Source: Bremerella volcania
Lineage (GTDB): Bacteria; Planctomycetota; Planctomycetia; Pirellulales; Pirellulaceae
DNA length: 64,000 bases
Direction: 5' to 3'
NCBI RefSeq assembly: GCF_007748115.1
Contig: NZ_CP036289.1
Coordinates: forward strand, 5,952,001 to 6,016,000
Under the pieces are notes generated by a model that made no database searches, had not been told where the DNA came from, and saw nothing but the letters and a program-made list of their open reading frames with translations. This document shows positions 17,047 to 26,949 of the stretch, piece after piece (the first letter of the stretch is position 1; every line of letters begins with the position of its first letter). The position numbers were made by a program, and so were the translations under genes.

Positions 17047-19228
17047 CTTCCCACTTCGGGGCAAGCTTCTTGTATTCTCCCTCCATCCAAAGGGGCACGT
17101 CGCTCTTGTAGTACCACGAGAAGCGGCTTTCGCATGGCCCACCTGGCAAGTTCGTCCAAGCCTGGTCAGTGCTCATATCCGTGACGAAGTGATAACTCGG
17201 CGCGAAAGTTGACTCGCGTGTGGCCGTTTGCAGAACGTGCCCTTGGAACACCGTCGCATGACACCCCGGCATGGGATACTTAGGGCTATCAAATCCCAGC
17301 AATCTGCCCACTTGGCCACCGCCAAAGAAGCGATCGGTAAAGTGAAAGTTGTTAAACTCACCCCAGGTGATTTCCCGTTCCAACAAGACTTTCTCGCCCG
17401 CTGTATGGATCATCTCCCCCTTGTCGCGTGTTTGCCACCAGAGCGAGATGTCCTTCTTTAATACCGCATCACATGCTGCAATGATCATGCTCGAAAAGCC
17501 AGCGCGTGATACAAGGTACAAGGTGCGTCGCGGTCCCATGCCCCGTTCGTGCCCGAAAATTTCGAGAAGCGTATTTCGATAGAACCGCTGAAACGCGACC
17601 GCCTCGGTACTATCTGGGGCATACCGGTAGTCCCATCCAGCCAGTCTTTGCTTCAGTTCGTCGGGTGCGTACACCAGCAGTATCGGAAGAATCTCGCGTG
17701 CCTGAACGCTCAACAAGTCGTATTGCAACTGCTGCATATCTTCAGGCGTGATTTCGATCAATTCTTCCAGCCGCTCGACAATCCGTCGCTTTCGATAGTC
17801 GGGCAGCGTTTGGCTGACGAACTTCGGTTTGCCTGGCTCATTAATGTCTTCGTTCGCCGTGGCAATATACCCGCACTGCGGGTTGTAGACCCGCGGCAAC
17901 TTGTCCGTTGCAATCGTTCCTTGCCAGTGGTTCCTTGCATCCCACGCCGCAACGGGACCAAGGCCAGACACATCGTTCCTGCGGCGAGGGAATCGCCCGT
18001 TGCCTTGCAGACCAATATTGCCATCCGCGTCGCCAACTACCCAACAAAGCGTCGGTTGTGGACACTCCTTGGCGACATCCAATGCGTGGGATGTACTTTC
18101 GGCTTTGAGCATATCAAGCCATGACGCGATCGCCATGCCGGAGTGGGGAAACAGACCGGTCCACGCCAATGAGAAGTAAAAGCCGTCTCCAAATTGTTCC
18201 GGATCCACCTCTAGAATGCCTTGCGGGTTTTCAAACACACGCATCGTTTCTGGCGGCTTGCCCTTGCAGCCAATCGCCTCTTCACGAATTTGATAGTCGA
18301 TCCAATCGTCTTCGCGGCGATACTGCCAGTTTCCTTCTTGCGACTTACGCACCTCTTCGATGAAGAAGTCCGTCGTGTCCCCTTTCATGTAGGTGACACC
18401 CCAGCTGACCTTCTTCGTACGCCCCACGGCAAACAACGGGCAACCAGGCAAGGTGGCCCCGATCGCGTATTCGCCATCCCACTTCAATACGGCTTCGTAC
18501 CAGATCGCCGGTAACCGGTTGGTTTCCAAGTGTGGATCGGAGCAGAGCAGGGGACTGCCACTTTTCGTTTTGGATGGCCCTACCACCCAAGCATTGCTTC
18601 CAGCCAGACGCGGCAGATCCATCAACACTTCCAGCGCTTCGTCGGACATTCGCCGTACGTGATGTACTTGCCGTACCAAGTCGAAGTCGACGTGGTCTAA
18701 CCGGCCTGGGAAGAGTTCCCGCAATGCCGCCTCATCGCCTCCTGCCTGAATGAGTTCGATGACGATCCTTTCGTTTTCCAACTGACTGACCGCGAGCCCG
18801 CCAAAGCTAAGGAGATTACCGATGTACAAGACGGACACCGGTTCCCAGGGGGCTGCTTCGAAGCCAATGGCCCACATAGGCAGGGTATGTCCGACGGCCT
18901 TCATCCCGTCGTTGACACCCGAGCAATAATGCTGGACCTCTTTCTGCGTTTCTTCCGGCCAGTAATCTCGCTCGCGAGGTTGATTTCGATGCAGCCCGAT
19001 ACGACGGAAAAAACGATCCGTTTCCAATAACTCGTCGCGAGCTGCAATCGTTTCGGCCGCTTGCCCCGAGGCGATAGCCCGGGCAAAGAGAATCTGGGTC
19101 AGTCGATCAGTCGCATGCATGTACCCTAAGCCATACAGTGCGTCATCAAGGGACTTGGCGGTGATGTGGGGCACGCCCGCCTCATCTCGCTCGATCGAAA
19201 TATCTCTTGCTAAACGGGGAAATTCCAT
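16997..19228 (-). CDS. Penicillin acylase family Ntn-hydrolase
   Basis: A 743-residue member of the penicillin amidase/AHL-acylase family, which hydrolyses amide bonds after autocatalytic cleavage into two chains. The nucleophile is Ser211 in RLAGSNAWVVGPSKT, immediately after the Gly that marks the cleavage site. Preceding residues form the alpha chain and the rest the beta chain (CSDPHLETNRLPAIWYEAV, PTLCWVVGDADGNIGLQGNGRFP). No signal peptide is visible, unlike many exported relatives, so it is probably cytoplasmic. The substrate (beta-lactam, acyl-homoserine lactone or other amide) cannot be told. It is divergent from the ABC transporter operon; the 236-bp gap likely holds both promoters. 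Confidence 0.88.
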   Translation of the reverse strand: MEFPRLARDISIERDEAGVPHITAKSLDDALYGLGYMHATDRLTQILFARAIASGQAAETIAARDELLETDRFFRRIGLHRNQPRERDYWPEETQKEVQHYCSGVNDGMKAVGHTLPMWAIGFEAAPWEPVSVLYIGNLLSFGGLAVSQLENERIVIELIQAGGDEAALRELFPGRLDHVDFDLVRQVHHVRRMSDEALEVLMDLPRLAGSNAWVVGPSKTKSGSPLLCSDPHLETNRLPAIWYEAVLKWDGEYAIGATLPGCPLFAVGRTKKVSWGVTYMKGDTTDFFIEEVRKSQEGNWQYRREDDWIDYQIREEAIGCKGKPPETMRVFENPQGILEVDPEQFGDGFYFSLAWTGLFPHSGMAIASWLDMLKAESTSHALDVAKECPQPTLCWVVGDADGNIGLQGNGRFPRRRNDVSGLGPVAAWDARNHWQGTIATDKLPRVYNPQCGYIATANEDINEPGKPKFVSQTLPDYRKRRIVERLEELIEITPEDMQQLQYDLLSVQAREILPILLVYAPDELKQRLAGWDYRYAPDSTEAVAFQRFYRNTLLEIFGHERGMGPRRTLYLVSRAGFSSMIIAACDAVLKKDISLWWQTRDKGEMIHTAGEKVLLEREITWGEFNNFHFTDRFFGGGQVGRLLGFDSPKYPMPGCHATVFQGHVLQTATRESTFAPSYHFVTDMSTDQAWTNLPGGPCESRFSWYYKSDVPLWMEGEYKKLAPKWEATETSQPEESPRIPPP

Positions 19229-19464
19229 TCGTTATCGATCCGTTTCAACTGGTCAGGCCACCGATCGCGGGAAGTTCATGAAACCAATAGCGGCCTATTG
19301 TCATCGTAGCATGGTTCCACCCCCCGTTTGTCGCCGCGGTCGAAATGTGGCATCGTAAGGGGAACATCCCTGGGCATGATCGGCATATTCCGACACAGAT
19401 TACCAGCAGGATGACAGGGAATCCAGAAATTCATTCCGCTCCGAAAAACAGCACGAGTTAACCC

Positions 19465-20472
19465 TTGCAACATCACGCGGACAGCCCAGACATTGCTGAA
19501 ACGGCATCGCTTGAGTCGCGTCGCCGTTGGAGGTCATGGTTTACCGCAGCCAGCTTCGCAAGTCCCTGGCTAGTGGGACTCTTAGCGTTATTCGTTTACC
19601 CATTTGTTGTTTCTTTGTACTGGAGCTTTTGCCAGTACGATTTGATCAACCCTCCCCGGTTCGTGGGGATGGATAACTACGAGCAACTGGCCAATGAATT
19701 CGCCACCGGTACCGGCATTTCCCATGCCCTATGGAACACCGGTTACTACGCGTTGCTCTCGGTGCCGCTGTCCATCGTTTTGGGGGTAGGCCTGGCAACG
19801 CTCCTCTCGTGCGACATCCGGGGGCAGTCGATCTTTCGCACGCTGTTTTACCTGCCGTCGGTCATTCCGGTGGTTGCTGCGAGTATCTTGTGGATGTGGC
19901 TCTTGAATCCGGCCGATGGCCTGGTGAATTCGATTCTTGGCTGGCTCGGCCTTTGGCAGCCGCAATGGTTTGCCTCGCCGGCAGAGTTTGTTTCGCCCAA
20001 TTCCCTCACCGAAGCGGCCTGGGCAAACAACTCGGCTCCGATCGGATCGAAGGATGCCCTCGTTCTGATGAGTTTGTGGGGCATGGGCAATTTCATGGTG
20101 ATTTACCTGGCGGCGATTGGTGACATCCCGAAATCGCTTTACGAAGCTGCCCGGATCGACGGAGCAGGGCCCATTCGTCGATTCGTGAACGTCACGCTAC
20201 CGCTGCTCACGCCAATTATCTTTTTCAATCTCGTCATGGGGCTTATTCAATCAGTTCAAGCCTTCACGCAGATCTACATCGTCAGCGAAGGGCGCGGTGC
20301 CCCGGCTGATTCGACCCTCGTGATCAGCTTGCATCTGTTTCTCAGTGCGTTCCAACATCTGAACATGGGGTACGCGTCGGCCGTGGCATGGCTGTTGTTT
20401 GCCTTGCTGGGCGTAGCAACCTGGTTCTTGTTCTCCACTTCCCGGCGGTGGGTATACGAGGGGGTACGCTGA
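19465..20472 (+). CDS. Carbohydrate ABC transporter permease (MalF/UgpA type)
   Basis: A 335-residue inner-membrane permease with six predicted helices. The binding-protein-dependent transport signature EAARIDGAGPIRRFVNVTLP near residues 229-248 contacts the ATPase. A stop codon two codons upstream and the lack of an early ATG make the TTG at 19465 the likely start. Its TGA overlaps the ATG of the solute-binding protein gene by one base, so the two are translationally coupled. Family knowledge says it pairs with the second permease downstream; the transported sugar is unknown. Confidence 0.9.
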   Translation: MQHHADSPDIAETASLESRRRWRSWFTAASFASPWLVGLLALFVYPFVVSLYWSFCQYDLINPPRFVGMDNYEQLANEFATGTGISHALWNTGYYALLSVPLSIVLGVGLATLLSCDIRGQSIFRTLFYLPSVIPVVAASILWMWLLNPADGLVNSILGWLGLWQPQWFASPAEFVSPNSLTEAAWANNSAPIGSKDALVLMSLWGMGNFMVIYLAAIGDIPKSLYEAARIDGAGPIRRFVNVTLPLLTPIIFFNLVMGLIQSVQAFTQIYIVSEGRGAPADSTLVISLHLFLSAFQHLNMGYASAVAWLLFALLGVATWFLFSTSRRWVYEGVR

Positions 20473-21848
20473 TGAACGTTATCTCCTCGCTTCGTGGAAT
20501 GCTGGCCACCGCCGCTATTATCGTGCTCGGGGGCGGTCTGCTGGTCTCGCAACAACTGTTGACCGCGAGCGACACACACACACCCAGCAATCGCGAAGAG
20601 GTCGTGTTCTGGCACTTCTGGGGTGGAGCCGATCGGGCGATCGTCGAGGATGTTGCCAAGCGATTTAACGAGTCGCAGGATGACTATTACGTACGCGCGA
20701 TTGCAATGCCTGGCAACAACCTCGACCTGAAGTTTTTCCTTAGCGTTACCGGAGGCGATCCACCTGACCTACTGAATATCGATGATCCCGTGATCGCCGA
20801 TTGGGGGCATCGCGGAGCGATTCTGGCACTGGACGAAGTCGCGTCTCCCGATGAAGTCGATCGACTCGAGAAGTGGCTTTTCCCAGCGGCGCGTCGGCTG
20901 GTCACTTACCAGGATCGCCTCTACGGCGTCCCCAATGGACTTGATATTCGAGCCTTGTACGTCAACAAAACGATGCTCGCGCGCTATGGGCTATCCCCAC
21001 CAAAAACGATCGCCGATCTGGATCATATCGCCGAGACTATCGCTCCGCCGGGCCAAGCCGAAGCTTATCAACATCACGGGTACCTGCCAGATTCGCGACG
21101 TATTTGGGCCTGGGGCCCTGTCTTTAGCGGGCAGTTCTACGATTCAAACGATGGACGCGTCACGCTAACGACGCCCCAAATCGAATCCGCTTTGGCTTGG
21201 ATGGCCAGTTACCGCAAACGCTACGGTCCATCCGAGATCGCCCGCTTCCGTCACGGCGATCAATCGCTTCCTGGCAAGACATTCCCGCTATTTGCTGAGC
21301 GATATGCGGTGGTCATGGATGGTCAGTGGCGTGTGCGGGACATTCGGGCATTTCAGAAATCACAGGCTGAGAAGCGAATAGAGGTCACTCAATTCGATGC
21401 AATTCCCCTGCCTGTTCCCCCTGGCGGCAAACCCAACGCCGGCTGGGTCAACGGCAATAACTTTGTGATCCCACGAGGAGCGAATGCGTCGCGCGGAGCC
21501 TGGGAGTTCATCAAGTTTTGGTGCGGCTTTGATGGAAAGGAAGCCGCAGCCGCCACGACCTGCGTAGCGGGCGGCTGGATCCCCGTTTCACCGCACGTGG
21601 TCGATGAGCCGACCTTTCAGCAGTTCCTGCAAGAGGAACCGCTCTTCCGCACATTCATCGAACTCGCCGGCAGCAAGAACCAATACCCAGTTCCCGTCAT
21701 TCCTGGGGCTCCCTACTTCAACAACGAGGTCAAGAACCTTGCCGAGTTAGCTATGTCTAGCTCGACCGAACCAAATCTTCGCCAAATGCTGCAAGAAACT
21801 GAGGCCAGGATTCAGTCGCACATCGACCGCGCAAGGAACGAACCATGA
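20472..21848 (+). CDS. Extracellular solute-binding protein of carbohydrate ABC transporter
   Basis: A 458-residue family-1 substrate-binding protein. An N-terminal hydrophobic segment (MNVISSLRGMLATAAIIVL) serves as signal or anchor, followed by VVFWHFWGGADRAIVEDVAKRF, the usual opening of sugar-binding proteins, then PDLLNIDDPVIADW, LYGVPNGLDIRALYVNKTM and WVNGNNFVIPRGA. No lipobox cysteine is present, so it is either anchored by an uncleaved helix or periplasmic. The start is set at 20472 to fit the one-base overlap with the upstream permease and the signal sequence. The gene ends inside the ATG of the next permease (4-base overlap). Confidence 0.9.
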   Translation: MNVISSLRGMLATAAIIVLGGGLLVSQQLLTASDTHTPSNREEVVFWHFWGGADRAIVEDVAKRFNESQDDYYVRAIAMPGNNLDLKFFLSVTGGDPPDLLNIDDPVIADWGHRGAILALDEVASPDEVDRLEKWLFPAARRLVTYQDRLYGVPNGLDIRALYVNKTMLARYGLSPPKTIADLDHIAETIAPPGQAEAYQHHGYLPDSRRIWAWGPVFSGQFYDSNDGRVTLTTPQIESALAWMASYRKRYGPSEIARFRHGDQSLPGKTFPLFAERYAVVMDGQWRVRDIRAFQKSQAEKRIEVTQFDAIPLPVPPGGKPNAGWVNGNNFVIPRGANASRGAWEFIKFWCGFDGKEAAAATTCVAGGWIPVSPHVVDEPTFQQFLQEEPLFRTFIELAGSKNQYPVPVIPGAPYFNNEVKNLAELAMSSSTEPNLRQMLQETEARIQSHIDRARNEP

Positions 21849-22666
21849 CCTGGCTACAGAAGTCGACGATCTATGTGCTGCTGATCTTCTTTGCGACGAT
21901 TTATAGTTTGCCGCTGCTGGTGATGCTTTCTGGATCACTCAAGTCTCCCACAGAGATCCAGGCAAATCCTAATCAACTGATCCCCCAGTCTTGGCAATGG
22001 GAAAACTACGGGGCAGCGATAGAGGCGATGCCGTTCTGGCAGTACCTTTCCAACACGCTGGTGCTTTGCCTGGGCTCAGTCGCGGGAACGCTACTTTCGT
22101 GCTCGATGGCTGCTTATGCTTTCGCCAAGCTGAAGTGGTGGGGACGCGATAAGCTGTTTGCCGTGCTGATCGGCACGATGCTGCTTCCGTGGCACGTCAC
22201 CATGATTCCCCGGTTCCTGCTGTTACGTGAAGTAGGCCTATACAACACGCTCGGGGCGCTAATCGTGCCTACGTTCCTGGGAGATGCGTTTTCGATCTTT
22301 CTGCTGCGGCAGTTCTTTCGTACTATCCCTGAAGAAATCAGCGAGGCGGCCCGGATCGACGGACTCTCGGAGTGGGGCATCTATTGGCGGATCATCCTGC
22401 CCATGTCGGTGCCGGCCTTAGCGACGGTTGGCCTGTTTCAGTTTGTTGCGGCGTGGAACGACTTCAGCGGTCCACTCCTGTTCCTGAGCAACAAGGACAA
22501 GTTCCCGCTGGCATACGGTCTTGAGCAGTTCGTCAGCAGCTACGCCGACCAAACACACCTGCTGTTGGCGGCGGCGACACTCTTCACGTTGCCGATCGTG
22601 GTCCTGTTCTTCTTCGCCCAGAAGACGTTCCTGAAAGGAATCGCGACGACTGGCCTCAAGGACTGA
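21845..22666 (+). CDS. Carbohydrate ABC transporter permease (MalG/UgpE type)
   Basis: A 273-residue permease with six predicted helices and the coupling motif EISEAARIDGLSEWGIYWRI near residues 163-182. The ATG overlaps the preceding stop codon by four bases, so the three genes form one coupled operon. The matching ATP-binding protein (MalK/UgpC type) is not in this window; a shared ATPase elsewhere in the genome is likely, as in many bacteria. The transporter's substrate is unknown. Confidence 0.9.
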   Translation: MTWLQKSTIYVLLIFFATIYSLPLLVMLSGSLKSPTEIQANPNQLIPQSWQWENYGAAIEAMPFWQYLSNTLVLCLGSVAGTLLSCSMAAYAFAKLKWWGRDKLFAVLIGTMLLPWHVTMIPRFLLLREVGLYNTLGALIVPTFLGDAFSIFLLRQFFRTIPEEISEAARIDGLSEWGIYWRIILPMSVPALATVGLFQFVAAWNDFSGPLLFLSNKDKFPLAYGLEQFVSSYADQTHLLLAAATLFTLPIVVLFFFAQKTFLKGIATTGLKD

Positions 22667-22730
22667 CGCCGCGAAAGAAGACTTTCGACCGCGGCGGAAC
22701 TCAACCCAACCCGGGCGCGCAGAAAGAAAT

Positions 22731-22759
22731 GCCGTTGCCTGGAAAACGTAGGCAACGGC
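22731..22759. terminator. 10-bp GC-rich hairpin between convergent units
   Basis: Positions 22731-22740 and 22750-22759 are perfect reverse complements with a 9-base loop. On the minus strand it is followed by a T-rich stretch (ATTTCTTTCT), so it best fits termination of the small basic protein gene; it may also end the ABC operon from the other side. Confidence 0.6.
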
Positions 22760-22817
22760 GGCATGGACGGGGTGGGGAATTGTAGGAGGAGACACGTCCT
22801 AAGACGGCCCACCGCAA

Positions 22818-22907
22818 TTATTTCTTGCGGTGACGGATCTTTGCACGCATACGTCGCTTCTTGCGTCCAATCTTCCGTCGACCCTTACCAGTTTTCTTCG
22901 TTCCCAC
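22818..22907 (-). CDS. 29-residue highly basic protein, possibly a small ribosomal or RNA-binding protein
   Basis: A short reading frame of 30 codons starting at a GTG (22905-22907) and ending TAA. A good Shine-Dalgarno sequence (GGAG, six bases before the GTG) precedes it, and a hairpin terminator follows 58 bases downstream. The product, beginning MGTKKTGKGRRKIGRKKR and ending RHRKK, is over half Lys and Arg with no acidic residue. This resembles tiny ribosome-associated proteins such as bTHX or the COX24/AURKAIP1-type proteins, but I cannot name the family with certainty. RBS, composition and terminator together argue strongly that it is real. Confidence 0.65.
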   Translation of the reverse strand: MGTKKTGKGRRKIGRKKRRMRAKIRHRKK

Positions 22908-23061
22908 GAAACTCTCCGTTACGTATCCGCTATTAAGCTACGTCAAAAATCCCCAGATGGGGAAAGCTATTTAGGTGCAAACGACGCATTCTACCAGAGA
23001 GCCCGCCACATTGGCAAGCAAGCGCCGCTGAATCGAGTTCAAGCGATCCAAGGCATTGCGT

Positions 23062-25344
23062 TCAAACTTGTGGCTCAGTCCGTCCGATCACCAGAAGCTT
23101 GATTAGAAGCGGCAAGATGATCAGGTTTCCGACCAGCGCCCCCAACATGGTCAGTCCCACCAATACGCCGAAGTAAATCGTAGGCACAAAATCACTTACG
23201 CACAGAACGCTGAAGCCTGCAATTAAGGCAAACGTGGCAAATATCACCGCTTTTCCGACGCTCTGTTGGACCTCAACCAGGGCCTGACTGGGGGTTAAGC
23301 CGCCGGCGATGCTTCGCTGAAAACCATAAATGTAGTGAATCGAAGCATCGACCCCCAGCCCCATGGAAACGGCGGCGATCATTGCTGCCCCCATATTGAT
23401 ACGGTATCCCAGCAGGCCAAATGCTCCGGTGACCATCAAAATGGGTAGTATGTTGGGAATAAGAGCCAACAGGGCCATCTTCAAGCTGCGAAACGCGAGT
23501 GTCATGGTTACCCCGATCCCGGCAATCGCCAATGCAAATGACTCCCACTGATCACGAATCAGGCTGTCAATCAGGTGCGTTAGCAGCACGAAGAACCCAC
23601 TGACGATCGGTTCGCCATCGTGGACCGCCATTTCGCCATCTTCTTCGGCCACTTTGGCTTCGGCCTGCTTCTGAGCGTAGAAGTCGGCGACGACGCGTCG
23701 CACGGCCTCAATCGTTTCCTGTTTGGTCTGAGCGTCTTGTCGCTCCTTCGAAAGAAGCATGATTCGGAACCAATACTCATCCGGGTTTTCGGGGTCATTC
23801 GAGTACAGCGAATTGAGCGTCTCTGGGAGTTGGTCTCGAAGCAAACCCATGCCAACTCGCATCAAAGAATATTTTGGCAGGCGGAAGGGACTTTTCTTCT
23901 CAGCGGCCTCCATCATCGCCGAAACCACATCGGCCAGGCTCAGCACCTTGGAAAGTTCCGGGACTTCGGTTCTCAGGCGATCCTCCAGGGCCTGCACTTC
24001 CTGAATGTACTCCCAGGTCAGGTGCTCAGGCGCCGGAATGGCCACGTCCCATACGCCGGCCCCGCCCAATTCATCCTCGACGAACGCATAGGCCTGAACA
24101 ATTGGCGTGGTCTCGCGGAAGTTCTTCGTGAAATCACTTTCCACGCGAAGCCGGGCAGCTCCCCACAACGACACGGCAAACGCCAGCAGGATCAACACCA
24201 TGAGAATCACCGGGCGTTTCACGATAGAGTTGATCGTTCGCGATAAACCAGAACTCAGCTTGGCATCCCCCCAGGGGCTGGCAGGGTCCACGATCCAAGG
24301 ACTGCCGGCCAGGACCAACCCAGGCAGAAACACCAAGACCGCCGGCAACACTAGCATGGCTCCGACGGCCATCATGATGCCGAAGTCGTGCACTGGCCCA
24401 ACGCTGGTGATTAGCAGCGCCGAGAACCCGACCGCATCGGTCGCACACGCCCAGAATACGGGGGCCAACAGGTACGCAGATGCGGACGCCAAGGCCTCCT
24501 TCGGCTCTTGTCCTTCGTCGCGATACTGGCGAAAACGCAGGATGTAATGCACGACCGTGGCGACGCCAATGACGGTCACAATCGCCGTTAGCATCGAACT
24601 GACCATACTCAGTTGCAAACCGCTGACGGCCAAGGCTGCATGGGTCCACTGCAACGTGACCTGCACGACAACGATCGCGATTATCATCCAGCGGATGTTG
24701 CGAAAGACGAGAAGAATCACCGCCGCCAAGAGAAGGGAAGTCGCCCAACCCAATCGATCTCCATCCTCTTCCACGTATTTGAAACCATCGACGACCATAA
24801 CCGGCTCGCCTGTGATCATCCCGCCAGGAAGTCCGTCGAAAATAGCCCGAACCTGCCCGATCAACTCAACACGACTTACCGTTGTTTCACTCTTGGGCGT
24901 GAGTTGAATCGGCAAGGCAACGATGTTGCCATCTCGATTGTGGGTGTAACCGGCGAATAGCTCTTTCAACTTGATGCCGGCATCTGACTCGGGATCAAGC
25001 ACGAAGCCTCTGGTCAACTTTCGATCAAGGGAAAGAACTTCTTTGACGCCGTCCAAAGCTTCGATCTGAGTTCGTACCGCCCGAACCTTATCCAGACCAG
25101 TACCATCCACGGCGAATAGCTGATCGTCCTTGTAAACGCCTAAAATGACCTCGTTGCCGCCGAAAATCCGATTAAATCGTTCGTGCGATTGAATAAGAGG
25201 ATCTTCCGCCGCGAACATGTTTTCGATGGAACGGTCAAACGAGAGCCCCTGCCCGAGATAGACGGCCCCTACCGTCAGCGCAATGCCAACCGCCAAGAGC
25301 AGCCAGCGAAGGGCGATCCATCTTTCGAATAGTTTCTTCACCAC
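23062..25344 (-). CDS. MMPL/RND-family transporter
   Basis: A 760-residue inner-membrane protein with two repeated halves, each having one helix, a large periplasmic domain and then five or six helices. The diagnostic segments are VTVIGVATVVHYILRFRQYRDEG in the first half and MGLGVDASIHYIYGFQRS in the second. Such proteins use the proton gradient to export lipids or hydrophobic compounds (MmpL, HpnN). The start is one of two adjacent GTG codons following AGGAATT, which is a fair ribosome site. No membrane-fusion or outer-membrane partner gene is adjacent. It is divergent from the GT39-like gene, suggesting an envelope lipid role, which is inference. Confidence 0.88.
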   Translation of the reverse strand: MVKKLFERWIALRWLLLAVGIALTVGAVYLGQGLSFDRSIENMFAAEDPLIQSHERFNRIFGGNEVILGVYKDDQLFAVDGTGLDKVRAVRTQIEALDGVKEVLSLDRKLTRGFVLDPESDAGIKLKELFAGYTHNRDGNIVALPIQLTPKSETTVSRVELIGQVRAIFDGLPGGMITGEPVMVVDGFKYVEEDGDRLGWATSLLLAAVILLVFRNIRWMIIAIVVVQVTLQWTHAALAVSGLQLSMVSSMLTAIVTVIGVATVVHYILRFRQYRDEGQEPKEALASASAYLLAPVFWACATDAVGFSALLITSVGPVHDFGIMMAVGAMLVLPAVLVFLPGLVLAGSPWIVDPASPWGDAKLSSGLSRTINSIVKRPVILMVLILLAFAVSLWGAARLRVESDFTKNFRETTPIVQAYAFVEDELGGAGVWDVAIPAPEHLTWEYIQEVQALEDRLRTEVPELSKVLSLADVVSAMMEAAEKKSPFRLPKYSLMRVGMGLLRDQLPETLNSLYSNDPENPDEYWFRIMLLSKERQDAQTKQETIEAVRRVVADFYAQKQAEAKVAEEDGEMAVHDGEPIVSGFFVLLTHLIDSLIRDQWESFALAIAGIGVTMTLAFRSLKMALLALIPNILPILMVTGAFGLLGYRINMGAAMIAAVSMGLGVDASIHYIYGFQRSIAGGLTPSQALVEVQQSVGKAVIFATFALIAGFSVLCVSDFVPTIYFGVLVGLTMLGALVGNLIILPLLIKLLVIGRTEPQV

Positions 25345-25448
25345 AATTCCTAGTTGGGGGCCCTCATCGTCACCCGGGTGCCGAGTCTGTTATATTCTAC
25401 GAAGTCCCCCAGGTCGTACGAGTCGGCTTCTATTGATCGGTCACCACG

Positions 25449-26768
25449 ATGGATTCTACGAGCGATGCCTCTCCCACTTCGCCTCGTCGCGAGAGCGTCT
25501 GGTTGGATTGGCAATGGTACATCGTCCTGGTAGTCGCGCTGCTGATCCGCGGCGGCGCGGGCTACCTTCAGTACGAGAATTTCTCGCAGGATCCCGATAG
25601 CTATCGACTGCTGGCCAACAATATCCTGCGAATTCACTCTTTCACGCTGGATGACCCTGCCGAACCAACCGCATTTCGCCCGCCTCTTTATCCACTACTT
25701 TTGGCGGTCACCAGTATTTCGCGACATGTTCTGCCAGAAGAGGTGTTGCTGCTGCATATCGCCCTGGGAGTCGTCACGGCGGTCCTGACGTTCTTTTGGG
25801 CGATTCAAATGGGTCTGGAACGATGGCGAAGTGTGGCCGGGCTGCTGGTCGCGATCGACCCTATCCTGCTCAATCAGTCGACTCTCGTGATGACCGAAAC
25901 CCTGGCAACCTGCCTCGCCATACTGACGCTAGTGGCTGTTTCGTCTTTGGCCAATAAGCATCTATCAAGCGATGATGCTCGTGGCAGCCGCGATGCCACC
26001 ATTAGCGCCGTCAACATCGCCGGGGCCATTGGGCTGGCTATATTCTGCCGGCCCACCTTTCTGGTCTGGGCCACCCTGCTGCCGATCGCCGTTTGGTTTT
26101 GCTGCCGCGGCTGGAAACTGCGAATCTCATCGGTACTGGCCTACGGCCTGATGCTTCTATTCCTGCTTGCACCATGGGTCGTGCGGAATATGCTCGTATT
26201 TGAATCGCCTGTGCTCGGAACCACTCATGGCGGCCATACCCTCCTCTGGGGAAATAACGAGTCGTACTACGAGTACCTAAGAAGTGGCAAGACGCCGGTC
26301 TGGGATAATACCGAATTCCACCAGCGATTTGCCCGTCGTAATCCTTACCTGGGAACGTCTGCTAGCGAATTGGCTCGGGACAAAGCCGCCTACCGGGAAG
26401 CGATCGACACCATGAAGCAGAACCCCGACATGGCGGCCTACAGCGTCTTGGTTCGATTCACCATGTTCTGGCGGCTCTTGCCCAATGCTCTTTCCCAGGA
26501 CGAAAGTGGCAAGCGAACCATGGTCCGGTATGCCATTGGGGCGTGGTACCTGGCGCAGTTTGCCTTGGTAATCGCAGGACTTTTCGCTATCGGCAAGAAC
26601 CTACGCAAGCCTGGCTGGATTGCGGCATTGATGCTGCTAGCAAGCTTTACGCTGGTGCATCTCTTCTTTTGGAGCAACATGCGAATGCGTTCGCCGCTGG
26701 TTCCAATTCTCGCCGTGCTAGCATGTGCAGGGATCGAGTTGATCTGGAATCGGCTGACGAAGCGCTAA
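25449..26768 (+). CDS. Membrane glycosyltransferase, GT39/ArnT-like
   Basis: A 439-residue protein with about 10 hydrophobic helices. The first periplasmic loop has SQDPDSYRLLANNIL, which matches the acidic D-x-D/DE motif of GT-C glycosyltransferases (protein mannosyltransferase/ArnT type), followed by FRPPLYPLLLAV. Such enzymes move a sugar from polyprenyl phosphate to lipid A, proteins or glycans on the periplasmic side. It is followed closely by the LptD-like gene, which suggests a link to outer-membrane biogenesis. Confidence 0.82.
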   Translation: MDSTSDASPTSPRRESVWLDWQWYIVLVVALLIRGGAGYLQYENFSQDPDSYRLLANNILRIHSFTLDDPAEPTAFRPPLYPLLLAVTSISRHVLPEEVLLLHIALGVVTAVLTFFWAIQMGLERWRSVAGLLVAIDPILLNQSTLVMTETLATCLAILTLVAVSSLANKHLSSDDARGSRDATISAVNIAGAIGLAIFCRPTFLVWATLLPIAVWFCCRGWKLRISSVLAYGLMLLFLLAPWVVRNMLVFESPVLGTTHGGHTLLWGNNESYYEYLRSGKTPVWDNTEFHQRFARRNPYLGTSASELARDKAAYREAIDTMKQNPDMAAYSVLVRFTMFWRLLPNALSQDESGKRTMVRYAIGAWYLAQFALVIAGLFAIGKNLRKPGWIAALMLLASFTLVHLFFWSNMRMRSPLVPILAVLACAGIELIWNRLTKR

Positions 26769-26949
26769 TCAGGCGGAAGCTGGCTTGCTCTGGTCTGGGC
26801 GCATCCCTATAATCCGCCCCGCTTTAAAGTCTCGGATCGTCAAAGATTACCTCGCACGCGACCTGAGAATTCCCAACAAGTCAGAGTCAATCGGCAAGGA
26901 AGCCAGGACCCTGTTTCCCCCTCACAGGACAAGTCCGAAGACGCGCCAG

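Noticed and set aside
24134-24748. 204-codon frame within the MMPL gene
   Set aside because: Same strand in another frame; Arg/Gly/Pro-rich translation without a domain.
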